A stretch of DNA of 13,739 bases from an uncultured Dialister sp. (GTDB lineage Bacteria; Bacillota; Negativicutes; Veillonellales; Dialisteraceae), in contig NZ_UPZP01000060.1 of the NCBI RefSeq assembly GCF_900538805.1, forward strand, positions 1 through 13,739, given 5' to 3'. The position numbers were made by a program, and so were the translations under genes. Under the pieces are notes generated by a model. That model worked only from the letters and a program-made list of their open reading frames with translations. It had not been told where the DNA came from and did not search any database. Each line of letters begins with the position of its first letter. Within the stretch, counting starts at the first letter, position 1. Positions 7,501 through 13,739 of this stretch are shown here, in pieces.

Positions 7501-10500
7501 CTCCCTTCTCAGTGCTGGCAGCAGCCAGGGTGCCTGCCGTAGCATTACCGTCATAGTCAACGCCAGCTCCCAGAGTAATTTTGCCTTTGTCTCCGGTAGA
7601 AGTAAGGCTGATTTTGCCGCCGCGGGTAGTCGCTGTACCATCAGTCTTAGAGACATTATAGGTATTGGACGTAATACCGTGCACTTCGATATTACCGGCA
7701 GATTCAATAGTTACGCTATCCTTGTATTTATCATCCAGGGTAGTAGAAGTATCCGTTTTAGGACTTTCACCAGAATGGATTTCTCCGCCTACGGTGACGC
7801 CATTTCCGGAAATGTACAGCCCATGGTCCACATATACAGTACCATGATAATAATTAGTAACGTTGTTATTGTCTGTTCCTATAGTCACTGCGCCGGTGCT
7901 TTCGATATTTACTGTATCGAGAGCCTTAGCTTTACCAATATCTCCCTGAAGTTTGACTTCACCGTTTCCGGCTTTGATATTCAAGCTGGAATTGACCAGG
8001 TTCTTTTCCTGAACAAAACCTTTAGCCCAAGCACTCTCAGCACCACCATAGCCGCCAGCCATAGAAGAATCATCCCACTGGCTATTTGCACCATATCCTA
8101 CAGTCAGGAAGGGGCCGCTGTTATCCGGCTGTGTTCTTGTAACTCCACCTGCAGGCCAAGTTGACCAGTTGACGAATCCGTATACATCGGTTCCGCTGTT
8201 ATAAGTAGTATTTCCCTTAGAATCTTTGTAAGTTTTCGACCAATCAGAGCCAACATTGCTATAGAACTGTGTGCCTTTACCATCATTAGCTTTCCCTTCA
8301 GGACCAGTTACCCAGTACATACCATTTGAATACAGTGGATCATCCGGTAAACCATAGTAGGAATAGGGCAATTCCCTATCTTCGATTGTACTCCCTTTCT
8401 TGTTAAGAACGCCAGACCCCCTGGCGCCAACGAAGAGCGCGGTTGATGATTCAGGAGCAGACAAAGAATTTTCCAGTATCGTGGTGAGGGTGGCCAAATA
8501 GGTATCACCAACAGTAGAGCCGCCTTTCGTACCTCCCTGTGCCAAGTTCTTAGCAACAAACCAGTTGACAGATAGCAAATCATTAATATCTGCTGTCAAA
8601 TTAGCCAGCAAAGTCGGATTCGACTTGATTGCTGCCACAATTGTTGCATTATCATCCTTTGTCGGATCGACACTGCCGTATTTTGCTTTAAAATTATCTG
8701 GCGCTGCTATCTTATAATACGTAAGGAATTCTTTGACTGTCATGCTGTCTTCAACACTTGTCCCAGTCACTTCCACAGATGTCCAACCGGTACCTTTGGT
8801 AGGTGAATACCCTTGTCCATTTCCAGTCCAACGGGGATCTTCTGTATTAGCTTCACTATAGGTATAATGCGGGCCATCAATCACTTTAGCCTCTGTAGTC
8901 GTTTCATAGTTACCATTTGCATCGACCTTGTACGTTCCATCCGGGTTTGTCACATAATTGACAGCCTTATAATGATACGACGGAACTGTACCTGCTGCTA
9001 AGTATTTGTCAACAAGACCAGATTCCTTAATCAGGTCGTTCCATGCATCTGTTCCATAAATATATGTAGCATAGCTGTTACCGGAGTTAATAATTCCTGT
9101 AACTGTAACACTGCCACCTATAGAATGACCATCAGCATCTTTTACAGTATTTCCATCTGCACCTTTCTCAGTAGAATCCAGATTCAATGTACCACCAGCA
9201 AGACCGATGGCCACTTCACCATTTAAAGTAATACTACCGCCTTTGGTTGTGATAGAACGATCAGCCTTAGATCCATCTGCCACAAACTTATCATTAACAT
9301 TACCAAAATATGTACCCACAGTAACCTTGCTTGAATCAACATTGGAATCTTTACCAAGTGTTCCTAAATCATAGCCTTTTGTCGTGCTGGTAGCCTTAGG
9401 CGTATACACAATATTTCCACCACTGGTAGATGTGAAATTACCACCATTCGTATTAATATTGGCATTAATAATAACAGCACCGACTTTATTGCCATTGGTA
9501 TCGGAATTCAAAAATACATTCAATTTACCGCTCTTCGATGTAATATCCTTATTAATAGTAATATTACGCATGGCATCCATGGTTAAAGTAGCATCAGTCC
9601 CTGATTCTTTAGTAATGGGAGAGTTGACTGTAATATTTGCCACCCCGTTGGTCGCTGCCGCCTGAATGGTTACATCTGTTCTATTATCGAGCAGGTCTTT
9701 GATTGTCTTCGTCTTAATCCATGTAATACCAGTGCTTGTAGCCGATGCATCAGCAGTTTCCTTAGAAACTGGATCGTAATATCCAATCGTTGTATTGCTG
9801 GATAAGCTGCCATCTGTCTCATATTTTTTTATATCATATTTCGTTGAATCATAAGTCGTTGTCGGGTCCTCATCCGCAATAATCACGTCCAGCGGGTCCA
9901 GGAGCCATTCGCCGGCTTTGCCGTTTACGCCTTTGGCGTCGATGTTCAGGTTATCTCCCAGGTCCAGTACGTCACCGGAGGTTTCGATTTTGCCGCCGTT
10001 TACATCACCCTTTGCGAGGAGGTTTGTGCCGTCGTGGACGATGGTTTTCTGTCCGATGACTTTGATATTTCCTGCATCCTGGCCAACACCTTCGCCGGAG
10101 GCGTCGAAGGTGCCGCTGACTTCTACCTGGCCTTTATCGTTTCCTTCGAGGAGAATCTGACCTTTTTCGTTTTTGCGGAGGGTCCTGGCCTGGAGGGTGC
10201 CTTCGTTGTTGACCACGGTGCCCATGACGTCGGAGGCGCTGTCGGCGGTCATGACGATGGTGCCGCCGTCGGCGGTGATGGCGCCTTTGTTGAGGGCGCT
10301 GGCTTCGGCCACTTTGCCGTCTACGGTGAAGTTCAGTTTGCCGTCGGTGTCAGGGGTGAGGGTGAGGGTGTCCGTTGCCGCCATGAGGACGGAGCCGCCG
10401 TTACTCTTAATGGTGCCGCTGTTTTCTACTTTGGCAGCATGAAGGGCCACCAGGCCGCCTTCGGCGTTGATGGTGCCTTCGTTGATAATTTTTCCATCGG

Positions 10501-10963
10501 AAACGCCGCCCAGGGTGAAGGCGCCTGTGCTGTTTCCGAATTCTTTCATGAAATTATCCTTCACATGGGCCGTGGAAGCCACGAGGCCTCCTACGTCGAT
10601 GGAGGCATTTTTGCCGATGACTACGCCGTTAGGATTCACCAGGAGCACATGGCCATTGGAGAGGAGACTTCCGTCGATGACGGACTGCTGATTGCCGGTA
10701 ACGCGGTTCAGGGCCAGTGCATCCTTTCCGGGCTGCTGGAAACGGACGGTTTCATCTTTTCCTACGTTGAAATTGGTCCAGTCCATGGCCAGGTGTCCGG
10801 AGTCCTGGCGGATGGTCATTTCCCTGCCGTTCTGGGAGACAGCGCCTTCACCGGAGCGGATGACACCGCCTTCCGGCATGGCGTCTACGCTGGAGGCACC
10901 CAGAGAAAGGGCAGACATGACCAGAAGAGCCAGTGTCTTTTTCCAATGTCCATAGTTGTGCAT
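4505..10963 (-). CDS. TpsA exoprotein, FHA-type adhesin with MBG/YDG repeats
   Basis: A 2152-residue exported protein of two-partner secretion. Signal peptide 1-28 (cut after VDA). TPS secretion domain about 29-270 with FNVG (65-68), RVTG (87-90) and NPNG (110-113). Beta-helical repeats run to the WLLDPLDV motif (W353), common in large FHA-like adhesins. More helix follows, then a non-helical, aromatic-rich insertion (about 640-980) and a last helix part. Six MBG/YDG-type repeats with (T/I)YG markers lie near 1261, 1401, 1504, 1610, 1720 and 1822. A separate C-terminal segment covers about 1990-2152. I see no cysteine. No CDI toxin motif or membrane anchor is recognisable. RBS AAGGAG is 9 nt from the ATG. 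GC content is high at both ends and low in much of the middle. The partner tpsB is upstream on the same strand across element C. Surface adhesion is inferred from the family. Confidence 0.93.
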   Translation of the reverse strand: MHNYGHWKKTLALLVMSALSLGASSVDAMPEGGVIRSGEGAVSQNGREMTIRQDSGHLAMDWTNFNVGKDETVRFQQPGKDALALNRVTGNQQSVIDGSLLSNGHVLLVNPNGVVIGKNASIDVGGLVASTAHVKDNFMKEFGNSTGAFTLGGVSDGKIINEGTINAEGGLVALHAAKVENSGTIKSNGGSVLMAATDTLTLTPDTDGKLNFTVDGKVAEASALNKGAITADGGTIVMTADSASDVMGTVVNNEGTLQARTLRKNEKGQILLEGNDKGQVEVSGTFDASGEGVGQDAGNIKVIGQKTIVHDGTNLLAKGDVNGGKIETSGDVLDLGDNLNIDAKGVNGKAGEWLLDPLDVIIADEDPTTTYDSTKYDIKKYETDGSLSSNTTIGYYDPVSKETADASATSTGITWIKTKTIKDLLDNRTDVTIQAAATNGVANITVNSPITKESGTDATLTMDAMRNITINKDITSKSGKLNVFLNSDTNGNKVGAVIINANINTNGGNFTSTSGGNIVYTPKATSTTKGYDLGTLGKDSNVDSSKVTVGTYFGNVNDKFVADGSKADRSITTKGGSITLNGEVAIGLAGGTLNLDSTEKGADGNTVKDADGHSIGGSVTVTGIINSGNSYATYIYGTDAWNDLIKESGLVDKYLAAGTVPSYHYKAVNYVTNPDGTYKVDANGNYETTTEAKVIDGPHYTYSEANTEDPRWTGNGQGYSPTKGTGWTSVEVTGTSVEDSMTVKEFLTYYKIAAPDNFKAKYGSVDPTKDDNATIVAAIKSNPTLLANLTADINDLLSVNWFVAKNLAQGGTKGGSTVGDTYLATLTTILENSLSAPESSTALFVGARGSGVLNKKGSTIEDRELPYSYYGLPDDPLYSNGMYWVTGPEGKANDGKGTQFYSNVGSDWSKTYKDSKGNTTYNSGTDVYGFVNWSTWPAGGVTRTQPDNSGPFLTVGYGANSQWDDSSMAGGYGGAESAWAKGFVQEKNLVNSSLNIKAGNGEVKLQGDIGKAKALDTVNIESTGAVTIGTDNNNVTNYYHGTVYVDHGLYISGNGVTVGGEIHSGESPKTDTSTTLDDKYKDSVTIESAGNIEVHGITSNTYNVSKTDGTATTRGGKISLTSTGDKGKITLGAGVDYDGNATAGTLAAASTEKGAVVIDAQGSQGSLVNSTDPKYSAITTGTDGTWQVYVNSPSDYGTSLGSNLISGTNAQWTAKSTANTTVTTNSSNKMLTNYTDTYNSSNKFIFQVTPVITISGGYASKTYGDSLSEKAMADTLTSKATYKYSQKNDIDVTSFKNFNESDYLTYVTSSGGTKKGLSTVSVSSDGAKETATRTKGNEKVKGTDGKETNEYKKADDDNRAFYVMDVTYQDGVKTLNGYDKAANDGEVEIKRKTLNISTDGTQTYGNTAVTNGKPSYDKTQLVNGDTLGDIQYTIATDGSYAASKGSNDTAHAGSYEKQYLTSSAEIKASDDSDASANYEVTGSGTITVKPADLVLQLKDVSTTYGQKFDEKTYGYNQDTDYLKGLLKNGDDVSVITDNIKNDAIHYNNTGAVTDADKNTKGIYTANAGANYAISSSDTISLQDYKVTFTSGKSTVNKAVLVVDTTGKTRTYGDVTNVANDINVDNAASFHVAGGTAQTVNGDSYDDILKEMNLSTKSDALVTGDDGKVKTGNANTDPGYDIKAAFKTDLTNYTVTEGVVGKEKIEKADLTLTLKDVSTTYGQKFDEKTYGYKKDKSDLQGLTNGDDAKAITDVLQDSDFTYVNGGAKSDPNNENVKTQDAGSSYKITGTTSKTLDNYNIKVVNPGNSIVSKKAITVKNEMNQIYGEKDSTTFSEIVRPDLANGDKLDISKDSKFTISLSEDPNTPYNEKRKNRDTADVGEYADSLKYSGGGIVHSDGTDAYENYDVTIKGIAKVHPKDIYTEVIGKGSTLNDLTWTILKDPKDQMANGDSVNFTYKPGNLISYDDQIFDVNSFINGTQTYGSTTDVDPYGKNYIFHSTGIVQLTFNPIVKPDVWAHSGGYRPRNKIETSLPVFRVEDAKVGQYGTYGVEHREDEDKLVLSATGMRLPEPDQVPDEERTFTTTLSTEEGSGTFKLEYNGVSLKVHPQDKEAEEVVRAGDKTKNVSLSEKALYVGYTEMGLDLIDLKGVYIYFN
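5769..5824 (-). repeat. 56-nt exact direct repeat in tpsA, copy 2
   Basis: Identical over 56 nt to 6417-6472, at a distance of 648 nt (216 codons). It encodes KDVSTTYGQKFDEKTYGY at the start of the fifth MBG/YDG-type repeat. Confidence 0.95.
6417..6472 (-). repeat. 56-nt exact direct repeat in tpsA, copy 1
   Basis: Partner of 5769-5824. The 648-nt period equals two MBG/YDG-type repeats, so a two-repeat block was duplicated. Sequences between the copies have diverged more than this block. Confidence 0.95.
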
Positions 10964-10972
10964 TTTCGTTTT

Positions 10973-10978
10973 CTCCTT
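10973..10978 (-). promoter_or_regulatory. Ribosome-binding site of tpsA
   Basis: AAGGAG on the minus strand, 9 nt before the tpsA ATG. I found no convincing -10/-35 pair between it and element C, so tpsA may depend on read-through from tpsB. Confidence 0.7.
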
Positions 10979-11115
10979 GTATGATGAATTGGTTTATAGT
11001 AAGGCCATGAGGCCGTTTTTATTTTAATAAAGGGGCGCGCCTGACGGCGCAGGTTGTATAGAAAGGTTGTGTTCGCTTCGCTCAGGGGGCAGCATTGGAG
11101 CCGCTCTGCGGCCCG

Positions 11116-11151
11116 GGTTCAAAGGGGTCAGAGGGTTCAGAAGGTTCAGAG
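11116..11151 (+). repeat. Four 9-bp units, left of element C
   Basis: GGTTCAAAG, GGGTCAGAG, GGTTCAGAA, GGTTCAGAG: four units in 36 nt, inverse in orientation to 11610-11645. Confidence 0.9.
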
Positions 11152-11609
11152 GGTTGTGGTATCGCCCTGCTGGCGATGAGTTTTAAAATTTCGCTTCGCG
11201 AAATGGAAAACCAAACAACCGGGCTGCGCCCGTGGAAATGCACCCCTTCTGCCTACGGCACCTCCCCCGGAGGGGGAGGTTTGCTCTACGCTTAACTTTT
11301 ATCTCATATGTCGTGGACAGCATTTCGGAGATTAGCCACCTCCGGTGGCTTTCCCCCCTTTGGTGCCTTACGGCACCACCTTTCCCCCTGACGGGGGCAC
11401 TATGGATGCCAGGCAACGTGTCACATGTCTCTAAGAGAAAGCGCCGCTGAAACCTCCCCCTCCGGGGAAGGTGCCGCCGCAGGCGGCAGAAGGGGTGCAT
11501 TTCCAACGCCCGCTAGGGCGGTTGGCTTGTTTTCCCACGCCCGCAAGGGCGGTTGTTAAGGTTTTATCCAAACTGGCGTCCCTTATTTCAAAGGACGCCT
11601 ACCACCACC

Positions 11610-11645
11610 CTTTGAACCTTGTGAACCTTTTGAACCCTCTGAACC
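11610..11645 (-). repeat. Four 9-bp units (inverted), right of element C
   Basis: On the plus strand CTTTGAACC, TTGTGAACC, TTTTGAACC, CTCTGAACC. One base differs from 2425-2460. Confidence 0.9.
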
Positions 11646-11647
11646 TT

Positions 11648-11668
11648 CAGGGAAGCTCCGCTTCCCTG
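11648..11668 (-). terminator. Hairpin at tpsB 3' end, no T-run
   Basis: A perfect 9-bp stem (CAGGGAAGC at 11648-11656, GCTTCCCTG at 11660-11668, loop tcc) begins 4 nt after the tpsB stop on the minus strand. It is not followed by T residues, so full termination is unlikely. It may act as an mRNA-end stabiliser or partial attenuator between tpsB and tpsA. It also fits the GAACCYTC-stem-GTC unit. Confidence 0.45.
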
Positions 11669-11672
11669 TCCT

Positions 11673-13427
11673 TTAGAAATAGAATCCGCCGCGGATCCAA
11701 AAGCGTCCGTTGTTGTGGCTGGTGTCGCTAACGGGGTCTTCTCCGCCCAGTTTCCATGCGTAGTCGGCGCGGATAAACCAGTCCTGCCAGCGCTGCCAGA
11801 TGATGCCTACGCCTAGTCCCTGGAGGTTTCTGTGGTTTTTACTGCCGGAGTTTCCTCCGTTTCTATCGATCCACACGCCGCCGTGTTCTGCGTAGAAGGC
11901 GAGCTGGAGCTGCTGGTCGTGGGCTTCTACGGGGATGAGCCAGCGGTATTCGGCTCTGGTAATGTAGCCGCTGTCGCCGGAGCCTTCACTGGTGGGGTAG
12001 GCTTTCACGCCGTAGGGACCGCCCAGGGAGAAGTGTTCCGAGGAGTCCAGGGGCGTGAAGGCGTACTGGCCATAGGCGGAGAGGAGGAGGTAGGAACGGT
12101 TGTTAATGTTCTGGTGTCTTTCGATGCGTCCGCGAATCTTGGAGTAATCACCGTTGGTGTCAGGGTCGCCGGCCATCCAGCGGGCGTAGAGGTTATCGGA
12201 GTGGAAGGCTTTATTATTGATGTGGCCCAGTTTCCAGTCCACCCTCCAGTCCGTCATGCCGGCGGTGTCCTGGTCGTCGCCGTAAAGGGAGAATATCAGG
12301 GCGTTTCCGTTCTTGTCACCGTAGGTGGCATCGAAGGCTCTGTATTCGTCCTTGATTTCACTGTGTTCGAAGCGGATGCCGGTGTACAGGTTATGGCGCC
12401 GGCTTCTCCGGATGGCGTAGTCCAGGCCCAGGGAGGTGACCCGGGAGGTGCCTACGCCTTTATACATGGCCCATTCGTCGCCCATGTCGTAGCTGAAAAC
12501 GTTGTAGCCCACGGTGAGCTTCAGGCCGTCCTTGGCAAGGGGCATAATGTAGTTGGCGCCCCAGTTGAACATGTGGCGGCCGGTGGTGGAAATGGATGCC
12601 ATGAGGTGGTCCCCGTTTCTGGCGGGGTTCCAGAAATCATAGTCCAGAGAGTATTCGTTGTAGCCCATGGCCCGGCTGCCGTAGTTATCGGCGGAAATGA
12701 GGCCGTGTTTGCCTACATAGGGCTCCACAGTCATGTCCAGTTTCACCGTGCCCGGCTGGCTGCCTTTGCTCAACGCCACGCGGGCGTCGGCGCCGGCCAT
12801 GTCGGAAACGAGCCACACCGCTCTTTCCAGCTTGTCCCGGGTCACGTATTCCCCTTCCTTCACCGCCTGGGCCTGTTTCTCGATGGCGCTGTCCCGGATA
12901 TTCGTCTTGTTCGTAATGGCTGGCCTGTCAAAGCGGCCGATTTCCACGCGGTAGTGGACGACGCCGGCTGTCACATCCTGGGGCGGGATATAGGTCTTTG
13001 CTACGATATATCCTTTCTCACGGAAATAGCGGGTAATCCGGTCCGCTCCGTCCTGGATATCTTTGAAGGAGAGTTTTTTCCCTTTCTTGTCGGCCAGAAG
13101 GGCCTTCAGCCTGTCTTCCGGGTACACATCCTGTCCATCAATGATGAAATCCTTCACCAAAACCTTTTCCGATTCAGGAATGTTCAGGGAAGGCGTTTCC
13201 TCTTCCGGTGTTTCCACCTTTGACACGCCGGTCCGGGTTTGGGAAATCTGACGCTGCCGGTCCTTCCATTCATTCCGCCGCATCATAGCCTCTGCCTGGT
13301 TTCTCCCGGCCTCCATGGCAGTGCGGGCAGAGTCCGGAATCACCGGCGGTTCTGCAGCCAGCGACACAGCCGGCATGGCAGCCAGGGCGGCCAGGACAAG
13401 AAGCATTCTCTCTTTCTTTCTGTTCAT
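11673..13427 (-). CDS. TpsB outer-membrane translocator (FhaC/ShlB family)
   Basis: A 584-residue outer-membrane transporter of the Omp85 superfamily that exports its partner TpsA. Signal peptide 1-25 (NRKKER, then a hydrophobic core, SLAA). A polar helical stretch (about 32-65) corresponds to the FhaC plug helix and linker. POTRA region about 88-165 (VKDFIIDG...YFREKGYIVAKTYIPPQDV), then a beta barrel to the end. The conserved family motif is present near residues 466-477 as FSLGGPYGVKAYP, in the place of the L6 VRGY-type motif. The last residue is Phe, as expected for BAM insertion. Length fits the family. RBS AAGGGG lies 11 nt from the ATG, a weak spacing. It is upstream of tpsA on the same strand, separated by element C; a strong promoter lies upstream. 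Confidence 0.95.
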   Translation of the reverse strand: MNRKKERMLLVLAALAAMPAVSLAAEPPVIPDSARTAMEAGRNQAEAMMRRNEWKDRQRQISQTRTGVSKVETPEEETPSLNIPESEKVLVKDFIIDGQDVYPEDRLKALLADKKGKKLSFKDIQDGADRITRYFREKGYIVAKTYIPPQDVTAGVVHYRVEIGRFDRPAITNKTNIRDSAIEKQAQAVKEGEYVTRDKLERAVWLVSDMAGADARVALSKGSQPGTVKLDMTVEPYVGKHGLISADNYGSRAMGYNEYSLDYDFWNPARNGDHLMASISTTGRHMFNWGANYIMPLAKDGLKLTVGYNVFSYDMGDEWAMYKGVGTSRVTSLGLDYAIRRSRRHNLYTGIRFEHSEIKDEYRAFDATYGDKNGNALIFSLYGDDQDTAGMTDWRVDWKLGHINNKAFHSDNLYARWMAGDPDTNGDYSKIRGRIERHQNINNRSYLLLSAYGQYAFTPLDSSEHFSLGGPYGVKAYPTSEGSGDSGYITRAEYRWLIPVEAHDQQLQLAFYAEHGGVWIDRNGGNSGSKNHRNLQGLGVGIIWQRWQDWFIRADYAWKLGGEDPVSDTSHNNGRFWIRGGFYF

Positions 13428-13504
13428 GATAACGTATTCCCCTTCAGCAAAGAATTGATAACATTTTGAAAATCAGAAGTTTCCTATATGATTTATTTTC
13501 TATG

Positions 13505-13523
13505 AATAATGATAATTATGTGC
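13505..13523. promoter_or_regulatory. Fur-box-like sequence in the tpsB leader
   Basis: Starts at AATAATGATAAT and matches 14 of 19 positions of the classical E. coli Fur consensus; the mismatches are at its first base and in its second half. It lies about 80 nt before the tpsB ATG and downstream of the predicted start point. An AT-rich background makes chance matches more likely. Confidence 0.35.
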
Positions 13524-13547
13524 ATCATTTGCATCATTCATTTAAGT

Positions 13548-13565
13548 CATGTACTTTTATACATG
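13548..13565. promoter_or_regulatory. Palindrome at predicted tpsB transcription start
   Basis: CATGTA (13548-13553) and TACATG (13560-13565) separated by 6 nt, directly after the tpsB -10 box. The position fits a repressor operator or a 5'-end hairpin. Confidence 0.35.
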
Positions 13566-13566
13566 T

Positions 13567-13595
13567 ATTATATACTAAAAAATAGGCCTACTCAA
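13567..13595 (-). promoter_or_regulatory. Sigma70-type promoter of tpsB
   Basis: On the minus strand TTGAGT (complement of 13590-13595), 17 nt spacer, TATAAT (complement of 13567-13572): a perfect -10 and a 4/6 -35 at ideal spacing. The start would be near 13560, giving a leader of about 130 nt. Confidence 0.75.
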
Positions 13596-13669
13596 GAAAT
13601 TTCATGGATAACAATGCATATTTCTTATTTATTTCTTTAATGATTTAAATGAGCAGCTTTCGAAGCGTA

Positions 13670-13698
13670 TTGAATATATTCATTCTATTACTTCTAAT
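13670..13698 (+). promoter_or_regulatory. Possible rightward promoter
   Basis: TTGAAT (13670-13675), 17 nt, TCTAAT (13693-13698) on the plus strand. It could drive a divergent gene beyond the right edge. AT-rich context lowers confidence. Confidence 0.3.
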
Positions 13699-13739
13699 AT
13701 CGAACTACATCGAGTATTATAGTTGATAAAAAATGCATA

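Larger units (their letters stand above)
11033..11670. repeat. Composite palindromic element C between tpsB and tpsA
   Basis: Occupies most of the ~710 nt between the two partner genes. In order: small hairpins (11033-11115); four 9-bp units (11116-11151); hairpins ATCGCC/GGCGAT (11161-11177) and ATTTCGC/GCGAAAT (11188-11204); the left module (11206-11280); a core of about 170 bp containing the stretch shared with B (11384-11470); the right module, inverted (11453-11533), with an extra half-module (11534-11566); hairpin GGCGTCC/GGACGCC (11575-11599); four inverted 9-bp units (11610-11645); and a 9-bp hairpin (11648-11668) five bases before the tpsB stop. No credible gene. Confidence 0.85.
13428..13739. 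other. AT-rich regulatory region upstream of tpsB
   Basis: About 310 nt without a gene, clearly richer in A+T than the rest of the window and free of the palindromic elements. It holds the tpsB promoter, a predicted leader of about 130 nt, a Fur-box-like sequence, a tandem GCATCATTY repeat (13522-13539), a palindrome and a possible promoter toward the right edge. Confidence 0.7.

Noticed and set aside
11003..11020. Plus-strand terminator GGCC-atga-GGCC followed by T residues
   Set aside because: The stem is only 4 bp and no plus-strand gene precedes it.
11832..13223. 463-codon plus-strand frame opposite tpsB
   Set aside because: tpsB has signal peptide, POTRA, family motif and terminal Phe; the opposite frame has no recognisable feature.

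Overview
The window reads as chromosomal DNA of a diderm Firmicute, most likely a member of the Negativicutes (Veillonella/Selenomonas/Megasphaera/Dialister type). The reasoning is that a Firmicutes-type c-di-AMP pair (cdaA-cdaR) sits beside genes that need an outer membrane: a TpsB/FhaC-like translocator with its 2152-residue TpsA exoprotein, and a lipobox-bearing rhodanese. The genus cannot be fixed from the sequence alone. I recognise six protein genes and no rRNA, tRNA, CRISPR array or transposase.

Layout. Positions 1-114 are the tail of an intergenic region. Positions 115-1859 (minus) carry the two-gene operon cdaA then cdaR, with an ATGA overlap. Positions 1860-2640 are non-coding and hold the cdaA leader plus palindromic element A. 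Positions 2655-3764 (plus) carry a two-gene unit: a zinc-ribbon protein and a lipoprotein rhodanese. Positions 3765-4456 hold element B, followed by a bidirectional terminator at 4457-4488. Positions 4505-10963 (minus) are the giant TpsA. Positions 10964-11672 hold element C. Positions 11673-13427 (minus) are TpsB. Positions 13428-13739 are an AT-rich promoter region with a strong sigma70-type promoter for tpsB, a Fur-box-like sequence and a palindrome at the predicted transcription start.

How the genes work together. TpsB and TpsA form a two-partner secretion system. TpsB (helix, POTRA, 16-strand barrel) would export TpsA after Sec transport. TpsA has a TPS secretion domain, a long beta-helical stem, an unusual non-helical insertion, six MBG/YDG-type repeats and a distinct C-terminal end, and looks like a surface adhesin. 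CdaA makes c-di-AMP at the inner membrane and CdaR modulates it. The zinc-ribbon/rhodanese pair is probably co-transcribed, but its role is unknown.

The most unusual part is non-coding. Three composite palindromic elements of about 600-700 bp occupy the three large gaps between operons or genes in the left and middle of the window, and a fragment of one abuts the cdaR stop codon. Each has two inverted copies of an ~80 bp module around a variable core. Elements A and C are bordered by inverted arrays of exactly four 9-bp units. At equivalent positions in the copies, perfect short hairpins have different stem sequences with pairing preserved, which points to maintenance of, or generation by, DNA/RNA hairpin structure.
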